Source: Bacillota bacterium (lineage in GTDB: Bacteria; Bacillota; Dethiobacteria; Dethiobacterales; Dethiobacteraceae). From it: DNA of 40,680 bases. Positions 33,935 through 40,680 of the stretch are shown here, piece by piece. The notes under the pieces are model-generated. The model was given only the letters and a program-made list of their open reading frames with translations, was not told the origin of the DNA and did not search any database. The stretch lies in NCBI GenBank assembly GCA_012521345.1, contig JAAYMN010000021.1, positions 1-40,680 of the forward strand. Direction: 5' to 3'. The position numbers were made by a program, and so were the translations under genes. Position 1 is the stretch's first letter. Each line of letters starts with the position of its first letter.

Positions 33935-34888
33935 TTAATGAATTTTAACTTTTAGATTGAATCCTTCCAGGAATTCTTTTATTTCTTTCATCCGCCCCTC
34001 ATCGGGCGCCTTCACATTAACCAGCTTGTATGTTTTGCCAATGCGTTCATATTTCACTGCGCCCAGGCTGTGATACGGCAGAATCTGCACCAGTTGCACG
34101 GCAGCGCCCAGCTCACGGCAGAAAACGGCAGTTGCCCGCAGGTTTTCTTCTGTATCATTTAACCTGGGGATAACGGGGATTCTGATCTGCAGCTTTGCAC
34201 CGGCGGCAGCCAGCTTCCTGGCATTTTCCAAGATCAGTTCATTGGGAACTCCGGTCAGTTTTTGCGAGCGCTTTGTGTCCATATGCTTCAAATCATAAAG
34301 AAAAAGATCCACAAAAGGCATGACTTGCCAGTACAGTTCAAACTTGGCAAAGCCCGTCGTGTCCAGGCAGGTATGGAGTTCCGCCTCCTTGCATGCTTTC
34401 AGCAGCTCCAGGGTAAATTCATACTGTACCATTGGCTCGCCGCCGGAGATTGTTACTCCGCCGCCGGATTTTTCGTAATACGGCCTGTCCCTTTCAATAA
34501 TCTCCATTACCTCGGCAAGCGTGATTTCCTTTGTTGTCAGGCACAGTGCCTTGGCGGGACAAGCCTCAGCACAAAGCCCGCAGTCGTCGCACCGCTCGCG
34601 ATCGATCTGTACAAGCTGTATTTCCTTATTATCCACCGGAGAGGTTTTCCGTTTGCCCAAGGCAACCGCCTGCTGTGGGCAGGCTGTTATGCACTGTCCG
34701 CAGACTTCAGCGCCAATGCAGCGGATTTCAAACCAGGCAATTTTCGGCTCATAATGCTGTGATTCCGGGCTGTGGCACCACAGGCATGATAGAGGACAGC
34801 CGCTCAAAAAAATTTCTGTTCTGATCCCCGGCCCGTCATGGACTGAAAAACGCTGAATATCATAAATCCTTCCGGTTGGCTCTTTCAT
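33935..34888 (-). CDS. Glycyl-radical enzyme activating enzyme (radical SAM, two extra [4Fe-4S] sites)
   Basis: 317-residue radical SAM protein of the PflA-like family that installs the glycyl radical on a partner enzyme. Radical SAM cluster Cys31, Cys35, Cys38 (SGCPLSCLWCHSP). A ferredoxin-like insert carries Cys57, 63, 66, 70 and Cys100, 103, 106, 110, which is the layout of activases for non-PFL glycyl-radical enzymes (such as glycerol dehydratase or hydroxyphenylacetate decarboxylase types). SAM-binding SGGEPM follows. No glycyl-radical enzyme gene lies within this window, so the partner is elsewhere. Start ATG 34888 follows AAAAGGAG. The gene follows the short-chain reductase by 14 bases. 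Confidence 0.9.
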   Translation of the reverse strand: MKEPTGRIYDIQRFSVHDGPGIRTEIFLSGCPLSCLWCHSPESQHYEPKIAWFEIRCIGAEVCGQCITACPQQAVALGKRKTSPVDNKEIQLVQIDRERCDDCGLCAEACPAKALCLTTKEITLAEVMEIIERDRPYYEKSGGGVTISGGEPMVQYEFTLELLKACKEAELHTCLDTTGFAKFELYWQVMPFVDLFLYDLKHMDTKRSQKLTGVPNELILENARKLAAAGAKLQIRIPVIPRLNDTEENLRATAVFCRELGAAVQLVQILPYHSLGAVKYERIGKTYKLVNVKAPDEGRMKEIKEFLEGFNLKVKIH

Positions 34889-34902
34889 ATTTAACTCCTT
34901 TT

Positions 34903-35643
34903 CTAGACGTAAAGACCTCCGTTGACATTCAGGGTATGTCCGGTTATATAAGAAGACGCATCGGAAGCAAGGAACAGCACCGCCTCTGCCACTTCCTCCG
35001 GCTCTCCGGCGCGCCGCAAGGGAATGCGGGCCAAAAGCTGCTCCTTGATTTTTTCCGGGATTGTTTCGGTCATTTCCGTCCGCATAAAGCCAGGCGCCAC
35101 CGCATTAACAGTAATCCCTTTCCTGCCCAGCTCCTTGCTTAATGTTTTTGTCAGGCCGATAACCCCTGCCTTGGCAGCGGAGTAGTTTGCCTGGCCGAAA
35201 TTGCCTTCCAGGCCGGAAACCGACGTAATATTGATAATCCTTCCGTAATTGCGCGGAATCATATGTTTAATAACTTCCTGGGTGCAGATAAACATGGATT
35301 TCAGGTTGACATTCAAGACCTCATCCCACTGTTCGTCTGTCATTTTAATTATCTGGGCATCACGGGTAATGCCGGCGTTGTTGACAAGGATGTCAATCCG
35401 GCCAAACGCGTCCACAGTCTGCTGCACCAGGAAAGCCACCTCTTCCCTTTTGGCAACATCGCAGCGCACCGCCAGCGCCACGCCGCCGGCAGCCTCAATC
35501 TCTTCCTTGACGGCGGCACAGCCTTCATAATTGAGATCACAAACCACTACTTTGGCACCTTCGGCCGCCATTTTCAGAGCCATGGCTTTGCCCAGGCCGC
35601 GTGCCGAGCCTGTAATAATGGCTACTTTGTCCTTTAATCTCAT
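34903..35643 (-). CDS. 3-oxoacyl-ACP reductase-like short-chain dehydrogenase (FabG family)
   Basis: 246-residue NAD(P)-dependent reductase. Rossmann GSARGLG (residues 12-18), NNAG at 88-91 and the catalytic Ser141-Tyr154-Lys158 set (ITSVSG, NYSAAKAG) are intact. The C-terminal ASSYITGHTLNVNGG is typical of FabG/PhaB. ATG 35643 has GGGAGGTG upstream; the longer frame lies in intergenic DNA. It is grouped with a glycyl-radical activase rather than fatty acid genes, so a reductase acting on a ketone or acyl-CoA of a specialised pathway is equally possible. Confidence 0.9.
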   Translation of the reverse strand: MRLKDKVAIITGSARGLGKAMALKMAAEGAKVVVCDLNYEGCAAVKEEIEAAGGVALAVRCDVAKREEVAFLVQQTVDAFGRIDILVNNAGITRDAQIIKMTDEQWDEVLNVNLKSMFICTQEVIKHMIPRNYGRIINITSVSGLEGNFGQANYSAAKAGVIGLTKTLSKELGRKGITVNAVAPGFMRTEMTETIPEKIKEQLLARIPLRRAGEPEEVAEAVLFLASDASSYITGHTLNVNGGLYV

Positions 35644-35991
35644 AAACGACACCTCCCTGGTTTTATCCTCCTCCATGTCAGGCGGGGAAACGTTCTTTAT
35701 ACTAGAGTACACTGAAAACGGCATCGCTGCAATGCATATTTTGGTCATTAAAAAACCCCATATTGCCATGGGGGTTTAAACTGATTTTGTCTTTCATCTA
35801 AACCCGTATTCCGAGAGGCGGCAGCCGTCGCAAAATTGCCAACATGCGAAGGTTCAAACACGGCTCTTGCAGTTCGTAAAAAGGATTACTGACATATTTT
35901 GTTGAATTTTTTTATATCTTGTCTTTTCATGTGCCCAACAAGCCTGTGGGAACAACAAATATAAAATATGTCCAGGAAAGGTGATGCAGCA
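35644..35991. other. Intergenic region between fabG and the HD-domain gene
   Basis: A 348-base divergent gap. It holds the stem-loop at 35750-35777 and an AT-rich stretch before the HD gene including TATAAA near 35960. No ORF, tRNA or riboswitch consensus was recognised. Confidence 0.6.
35750..35777 (-). terminator. Terminator-like stem-loop upstream of fabG
   Basis: On the minus strand AACCCCCAT and ATGGGGTT form a stem followed by TTTTTAATG. No minus-strand gene lies upstream, so it may act as an attenuator in the fabG leader or be a remnant. Confidence 0.4.
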
Positions 35992-37302
35992 ATGAACAGC
36001 GTAAACCGCAGGTTAGTCAATATGTATGAACTTGTCAGTTCCGTAACCAATGCCTGCGATTTGGTCAGTCCCGAACTGGGGAACCACCACCAGCAGGTTG
36101 CTTATCTGTCCTACCAAATTGGCACGCAAATCGGACTGGCACAGGAACAGTTGAAAAACCTGATGCTTGCCGGTTTACTGCATGATGTAGGCGCCCTTTC
36201 TTACAATGAAAGGCACGAACTGGTGGAATCGGAGCCGCCCCATGCACATGATCACGCCTTCCGGGGAGCGGCGCTGCTGGAAAAATTCCCGCCGCTGGCC
36301 GAAGCCGCCGGCATTATCCGTTTCCACCACATCCCCTGGAATGACGGGGAAGGGAACCGCTTCCTCGGGATCAAAGTGCCGCTTTTGAGCCATCTGGTCC
36401 ATTTGGCAGACCGGACCGTGGTTCTGATTGACAAAAATAAAGATGTGCTGAGACAAGTCCGGGGAATTATTGAAACAATAGACAGCCAGCGCAAAACAAA
36501 ATTTGTGCCGGAGCTGGTGGACGCCCTGTTGGCAGTCAGCAGCAAAGAAAGTATCTGGCTTGATCTCGTTAACAGTTCTCTTTGCGAGATCATCCGGGAA
36601 ACAATGATTTTTGATACCATGGATTTAAATTTTGATGATACGATCAAACTGACGAAAATATTTGCCAGCATTATTGACTTTCGCAGTCCTTTTACCGCCT
36701 ACCACAGCGCCGGCGTGGCTAAAACAGCGGAAAAACTGGCCGAGCTGGCCGGTTTTTCCGAAGAAGAATGCAAGATGATGCTGGTGGCAGGCTATCTGCA
36801 TGATTTAGGCAAGCTGGCAGTAAAAAACGAGGTCCTGGAGAAACCGGGCAAGCTTGATGCGGAAGAATACAACATTATTCGCAGTCATTCCTATTACACC
36901 TACCGCCTGCTGCAGCCCATCAAGGCCTTTGAACAGTTAAATGTCTGGGCCGCCTTGCACCATGAAAGGCTGGACGGCACAGGCTACCCCTTCCAGCTGT
37001 CAGGCGACTCCCTCTCCCTGGGAGCGCGTATTCTGACAGTTGCCGATGTTTTTACAGCCATAACGGAAAACAGACCGTACCGCAAAGGTTTGGACCACAA
37101 AACAGCGCTGCAGATTTTACAGCAACAGGTTGCCGACCATGCTCTCTGCCCCTATGTGGTTTCCATTCTGGCTGAAAACATTGCCGAAGTAAACCGCGTG
37201 CGGGAAGAAGCCCAGCTTGAAGCCGGCAAAGAATACAACTATTATATCGGTTACTCGGACATTGCTGCAGGCAAAATCCCGCGCGATCTCGTCTGGTCCT
37301 GA
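35992..37302 (+). CDS. Two-domain HD/HD-GYP signalling protein
   Basis: 436 soluble residues. An N-terminal HD domain (about 20-145) has His33, His64-Asp65 (GLLHDVGAL, so no Lys after the HD) and His112-His113. A C-terminal HD-GYP domain (about 225-400) has His238, His270-Asp271 with Lys274 (YLHDLGKLAV), HSYYTYRLL and HHERLDGTGYP, so its catalytic set is complete and c-di-GMP hydrolysis is likely. ATG 35992 follows AAAGGTG; the ATG 24 bases upstream lies right after a TATAAA. There is no sensor, receiver or membrane domain, so the N-terminal HD may be the sensing part. Confidence 0.88.
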   Translation: MNSVNRRLVNMYELVSSVTNACDLVSPELGNHHQQVAYLSYQIGTQIGLAQEQLKNLMLAGLLHDVGALSYNERHELVESEPPHAHDHAFRGAALLEKFPPLAEAAGIIRFHHIPWNDGEGNRFLGIKVPLLSHLVHLADRTVVLIDKNKDVLRQVRGIIETIDSQRKTKFVPELVDALLAVSSKESIWLDLVNSSLCEIIRETMIFDTMDLNFDDTIKLTKIFASIIDFRSPFTAYHSAGVAKTAEKLAELAGFSEEECKMMLVAGYLHDLGKLAVKNEVLEKPGKLDAEEYNIIRSHSYYTYRLLQPIKAFEQLNVWAALHHERLDGTGYPFQLSGDSLSLGARILTVADVFTAITENRPYRKGLDHKTALQILQQQVADHALCPYVVSILAENIAEVNRVREEAQLEAGKEYNYYIGYSDIAAGKIPRDLVWS

Positions 37303-37314
37303 AAAACCTGCAGG

Positions 37315-38241
37315 TTAGCCGTCTTTGCCAAGAGTCAGCAAGTCGTAAGGTGTTTCCTGGTACACGTAGTAATTCAGCCAGTTGGAAAACAGCAGATTGG
37401 CATGGCTGCGCCAGCGGACGACGGGCTCCCGCCTTATGTCATCATCAGGAAAGTAATTCTGCGGCAGCGGAACCGGCAGGCCCTTTGCCAGATCCCGCTC
37501 ATATTCATATTTCAGAGTAAGTTGATCATATTCAGCATGACCGAGCATAAAGACTTGGCGGTCATCGCGCGAAATGACAATGGCTACGCCCGCTTCCGGG
37601 GATTCAGCCAGTATTTCCAGGTCTTCCACCTGCTCCAGGTCTTCCCTTCTGACTTCTGTATAACGCGAATGTGGAAGATAAAACTCATCGTCAAATCCCC
37701 GGAGCAATTTTACATACTGCTTGCAGACGGTATGCCGGTAAACGCCTGAAAGCTTCTGTGGCAGGTCGTATTTGGGCACACCGTAGTAATGGTAGAGGCC
37801 GGCCTGGGCTCCCCAGCAAATAAAAAGCGTGGAAAAAACATGTTTGCGTGCCCAGTCCATGATGGCGGTCAATTCTTCCCAGTAATCGACCTCCCGGAAA
37901 TCAAGCTGTTCCACGGGGGCGCCGGTAATAACCATGCCGTCATAATTGTTTTTCCGTATACAGTCAAAGGTTTTATAAAACTTTAAGAGGTGCTCCTGCG
38001 GCGTATTTTTCGCCTGGTGTGACTGGGGATGCATTAAAGTAATATTAATCTGCAGTGGGGTATTGCCCAGCAGGCGCAGAAGCTGTGTTTCGGTCACGAT
38101 TTTTGTAGGCATCAGGTTTAGTATCACAATTTCCAAGGGGCGGATATCCTGGTGCAACGCCCGCTCTTCCGTCATGACAAAAATGTTCTCCCTGGCAAGC
38201 ACTTCAGTGGTTGGCAGGTTCTCCGGAATCTTAATCGGCAT
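37315..38241 (-). CDS. metA: Homoserine O-acetyltransferase (MetA family)
   Basis: Activates homoserine in methionine synthesis. 308 residues, full MetA length, starting [10 protein letters not shown]. The catalytic set is intact: Cys142 (FICWGAQAG), His235 (MLGHAEYD) and Glu237. Residue 111 is Glu ([10 protein letters not shown]), which in this family selects acetyl-CoA rather than succinyl-CoA (Gly in the E. coli enzyme). So the name homoserine O-acetyltransferase is preferred over O-succinyltransferase. ATG 38241 follows GGAGG by seven bases; the upstream extension is non-coding. A strong promoter lies about 110 bases upstream with no S-box seen. Confidence 0.94.
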   Translation of the reverse strand: MPIKIPENLPTTEVLARENIFVMTEERALHQDIRPLEIVILNLMPTKIVTETQLLRLLGNTPLQINITLMHPQSHQAKNTPQEHLLKFYKTFDCIRKNNYDGMVITGAPVEQLDFREVDYWEELTAIMDWARKHVFSTLFICWGAQAGLYHYYGVPKYDLPQKLSGVYRHTVCKQYVKLLRGFDDEFYLPHSRYTEVRREDLEQVEDLEILAESPEAGVAIVISRDDRQVFMLGHAEYDQLTLKYEYERDLAKGLPVPLPQNYFPDDDIRREPVVRWRSHANLLFSNWLNYYVYQETPYDLLTLGKDG

Positions 38242-38349
38242 ACGAATCCCTCCTTGCAGTTTCCGAAAAAACAATCCCTTCTAAAGCAGAAACAGGCAAA
38301 GGATAATCTCTAATTACTACTTATCCCATCTGACAAATAGTTATTTACC

Positions 38350-38378
38350 AGTATAGCGAATGGAAAAGGATCCGTCAA
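38350..38378 (-). promoter_or_regulatory. Promoter of metA
   Basis: Minus strand TTGACG (38373-38378), 17-base spacer, TATACT (38350-38355). The leader of about 100 bases contains a small inverted repeat (GGATAA...TTATCC) but no recognised SAM riboswitch. Confidence 0.75.
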
Positions 38379-38425
38379 GCCGGAGAATCTGGCACTGTAC
38401 CGCCCGGCAGGTGCAAACGGCAAAC

Positions 38426-38474
38426 AAAAAGCAGCCGGAGCAATGCAAACATGCACCCCGGCTGCTATTTTTTT
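38426..38474 (-). terminator. Bidirectional terminator between the ferredoxin unit and metA
   Basis: AGCAGCCGG and CCGGCTGCT form a 9-bp stem around a 19-base loop, flanked by A5 on the left and ATTTTTTT on the right. On the minus strand it would end transcripts from the ferredoxin side. Confidence 0.75.
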
Positions 38475-38614
38475 GTGTGGTCCGGCAGGTGACTTGTCTT
38501 CTTCTTCCTGATTGACAGGCCCCGTATTTTCAGCATTTTTATTCTTCGGACTGCCTGCTCTTTACTTCCGCAGCATAGCAGCGCGGCAACAAACAAAAGC
38601 ATAATTATTAACAA
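38465..38614 (-). pseudogene. Possible small lipoprotein gene or remnant
   Basis: Minus-strand frame from TTG 38614 to TAG 38465 gives a 49-residue peptide with a signal-like helix and lipobox (MLLFVAALLCC), then SKEQ. Its ribosome site is poor. An ATG at 38627 with GGGGTG upstream (reading MRNK) would join it after removal of one T, and a further frame change gives a polar linker (KNKNAENTGPVNQEEEDK). This looks like a decayed lipoprotein, but the length is short. Confidence 0.28.
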
Positions 38615-38683
38615 ACTTGTTTCTCATTTAACACCCCAAGGGTTCATTTTGACAAAAACTTAAACATATTCTTGAAATTAATG

Positions 38684-38980
38684 CTATAATCTAAACACTT
38701 CCCCCGTTTTTTTGTCCCGCCAGTAGCCTCTCTGCTGCAGCGGCCAGTTAAACTTTACAGCTCCGGGGTGCGGGCAGTCGTTAACGCAGCAGCCGCAATA
38801 CCAGCACTCGTCCGGGTGCAGGATCAAGGGGGGTTTACCGGCCTGCGGATTAGGAATAAAAACATCAAGCGGGCATATGTCAACACAATTATTGCAGCCT
38901 TTGCATACATCCGGGTTGAAAACAACAGGCGTATTCGGTGCTACAACATTAGGGAGGGCATATTTATTATAAGTAGCCAT
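38684..38980 (-). CDS. Dicluster [4Fe-4S] ferredoxin, AprB-like
   Basis: 98-residue electron carrier with two [4Fe-4S] motifs: CKGCNNCVDICPLDVF and CWYCGCCVNDCPHPGAV. The order and the C-terminal NWPLQQRGYWRD recall the beta subunits that partner AprA- or fumarate-reductase-like flavoproteins. ATG 38980 follows GGAGG by seven bases, 13 bases after the flavoprotein stop, so the two are co-transcribed. With the partner gene broken, its remaining role here is unclear. Confidence 0.9.
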   Translation of the reverse strand: MATYNKYALPNVVAPNTPVVFNPDVCKGCNNCVDICPLDVFIPNPQAGKPPLILHPDECWYCGCCVNDCPHPGAVKFNWPLQQRGYWRDKKTGEVFRL

Positions 38981-38993
38981 GAAAATACCTCCT

Positions 38994-40562
38994 TCATTTT
39001 CTCCGGTAGACGCCTTGGTAGTCTTTGTTATAAGCTTCATAGTTTTTCACCGGGTCGCCACAATAATCAAGAGGCAGCTTTTTGGTTTTTACTTTTCCGT
39101 CTTCCAGTTTAATTGTGATAAACTGATTCCACTCTTGCGGGCCCCCTTCAGGATAATCGATTCTATTAAAGTTTAGTAATTCGTTTTTTGCCTTGCGCGC
39201 GAGGGAAGCATGCATGACAATCTGGCCGTAGGCAAGCAGGTGCAGGTCCTCTATGCTGCGCATCAACTTATGGGGATCAAGAGCAAACAGTTTGGGAACA
39301 TACTCTTCTTCAATCTCCCGCAGGGTTTGCAATCCCATATTGAGCAGGCGGTCCGTTATATACTGGCCACAAAAATATTGCATCGCCCTTGCTATACCGG
39401 CATGAAGTTCTTTCCACTCGATACCTGAGGTGCGCTTAATCGGTGCATAAATACGAGCCTTTTCCTGCTCAACCTGTTCTCTTGCAATAACCGGTTTCCT
39501 TGCCTTACGGACATACTGAGCCGCTTTCCGGCCGGCATATCTGCCTGTTGCCGCGCAAAAACTATGATCCCTAGCGGAAAAAAGTTGTTCTCCCGCGGCA
39601 TAAAGGCCTTCCAGTGTGGTTTTCAACTCCCAGTCGACAAGCAAACCACCCTTGCCGACATTGCGCCAGTGTAGAGGCAGCTGTCCCTCCAGAAGTTGAT
39701 AGCTGATTAACTGGTGTTTTGTCGGGTCAAAACCGGCTTCAGAATACGTATCTACAATGATTCGGGAGACCGATTCTTCACGTAGCATCATCTTCCAGGT
39801 CACCCTGGATTCAATTTCCGGCATGGCCGGGAAATCCCCATAAAACGGCAGTTCGTATTTGCCTTTCAGCACACCGTCACGAAGCACATCTCTTACCTTG
39901 CGCCAATCACCGGGCATACTGCCGTCTTTCCAACCTTGCGTGGGAATGGGGAGTTCTTTGTTATTGGCATCTACAAGCGGCACATTCTCATAACTCGCAT
40001 CGCCGGCTCCCGCATACCAGGTATGCAAGAAACCCGTGCCCAGGTTAATTGGAAAAGTACTTTCCATCATTGTAAGTTCTGCACCGGCTCTCCAAGCCAT
40101 AACAGTCCCGTCTCCCGTTGAATTTCGGGAGCGAAAAGTATTGTATCCTGCCAATTCAGTATTGAGAAGATACTGCGAGTAGTTTCCGGCTGTAGCCAAA
40201 ATGGTTGCTTTTGCCTTAAAAATCAGGAATTCCCCGGTGCGATTATTTAGCCCGGTGGCCCCCACAACTTTTGCCCCCTGCCTGCCGTCCTCTGTTAAAA
40301 GGTTGGTAACCATTACCCGGTCAAAAATTTTAACTCCCAGGCGCAGGCATTCTTTTTTGAGGGCAGGCTTAAAGGTTGAGCCCCAAACCCTCAGAACCGT
40401 ATTTGTACTATGGTCTTTATTCTGGCGGGGTGAGACCAGAAATTTTGAGGCATCGTCTCGTCCTTCCACTCCGATATACTCATCGTCCGTATCCCTGATT
40501 TTACCTCCCATTAGTTCATATTCCAATAGTGTATCGAAACCTTCGCGGCACTGAATGTAGGA
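38994..40562 (-). pseudogene. FAD-dependent fumarate-reductase/AprA-like flavoprotein, N-terminally truncated
   Basis: The open frame runs to a TAG at 40563-40565. Homology-like sequence begins CREGFDTLLEYELMGGKIRDTDDEYIG, which in the family lies well inside the protein, so the N-terminal FAD Rossmann motif (about 100 or more residues) is missing. The rest is normal: the flavoprotein middle, the C-terminal FAD segment (GLYAAGEQLFSARDHSFCAATGRYAGRKA) and a helical tail. An internal TTG at 40524-40526 could start a 510-residue product but would lack FAD binding. The sequence right of about 40562 is unrelated, so it seems split by an insertion or rearrangement. It pairs with the ferredoxin downstream. 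Confidence 0.75.
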
Positions 40563-40680
40563 CTACAATACATCTTGGACACTAGGCTTTAAAAAAAGAA
40601 TGCAAGATGAGGACAATTCGGTTATTGTTAAGTTACGACCACAAAACAGTACCGAAAGGAGTGCCTCATCCTGCATGAAC
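40563..40680 (+). mobile_element. Probable end of an insertion sequence (family not assigned)
   Basis: Unrelated AT-richer sequence abutting the broken flavoprotein. It contains a 13-base inverted repeat with one mismatch (40600-40612 and 40664-40676). A candidate start ATG at 40675 is preceded by GAAAGGAG, and the frame leaves the window after two codons. This is what the left end of a transposase gene would look like, but no transposase residues are available to prove it. Confidence 0.4.

Noticed and set aside
37306-37317. Perfect 12-base palindrome AACCTGCAGGTT between the HD gene and metA
   Set aside because: Too short, loop-less for a terminator, and consistent with chance in a 12-base convergent gap.
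38677-38690. Plus-strand extended -10 (TGCTATAAT) at the 3' end of the ferredoxin gene
   Set aside because: No -35 and it reads antisense into the ferredoxin with no plus-strand gene; likely chance in an AT-rich stretch.
1-40680. CRISPR arrays, rRNA genes, integrase or phage modules
   Set aside because: No regularly spaced repeats, rRNA signatures or integrase motifs were seen; the only mobile-like signal is at the right edge.

Overview
The window looks like chromosome from an anaerobic, Gram-positive-type bacterium (Bacillota; Clostridia or a Negativicutes-like lineage). Pointers are strong GGAGG-type ribosome sites, frequent GTG/TTG starts, lipoproteins with Asn/Gly-rich linkers, an RqcH/NFACT protein, a Desulfovibrio-type molybdenum aldehyde oxidoreductase, a glycyl-radical-enzyme activase, SpeD/SpeE polyamine genes and tandem M42 peptidases. 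No rRNA or species marker is present, so the genus is not called. Most genes lie on the minus strand.

Layout. 1-5.2 kb: 3'-truncated calcium-type P-ATPase, divergent rqcH, and four small unknown or membrane proteins. 5.4-10.8 kb: a redox module made of an aldehyde oxidoreductase interrupted by one in-frame TAA, a 65-residue zinc-ribbon protein, and a 749-residue flavin/iron-sulfur protein with two CCG (heterodisulfide-reductase-type) domains. 11-13.4 kb: an ApbE flavin transferase lipoprotein next to a lipoprotein with two nearly identical domains, possibly its substrate. 13.6-14.8 kb: a 47-residue zinc-ribbon ORF overlapping a LysM amidase, then tRNA-Leu(GAG). 14.9-18 kb: three tandem overlapping M42 aminopeptidase genes. 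18.1-22.4 kb: cimA (isoleucine precursor), an unknown protein, and the speD-speE-ndk run. 22.7-26.2 kb: a PAS-GGDEF-HD-GYP c-di-GMP protein and the UPF0237/UPF0210 pair.

26.4-32.1 kb: a complete oligopeptide ABC importer, oppBCDFA, ending in a clean terminator and preceded by a leader with a terminator-like hairpin. 32.5-33.7 kb: a CBS-pair protein that seems to start at ATT, and a SRAP (YedK) DNA-protein crosslink protein. 33.8-35.6 kb: fabG-like reductase, glycyl-radical activase and a 38-residue ORF in one unit. 36-38.2 kb: a two-HD-domain protein and a metA whose Glu111 points to acetyl-CoA. 38.4-40.7 kb: a ferredoxin and its flavoprotein partner, the latter cut off at its N-terminal side by unrelated sequence, probably the end of an insertion sequence.

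Main themes are anaerobic redox chemistry, peptide import plus intracellular peptide breakdown (opp, M42), and c-di-GMP signalling. The most notable signals are the in-frame stop in the molybdoenzyme beside its redox partners, the ApbE/duplicated-lipoprotein pair, the ATT-start CBS gene, and the broken flavoprotein at the right edge. Start codons were re-chosen from ribosome-binding sites where the longest frame was implausible. Family assignments come from motif recognition without database searches.
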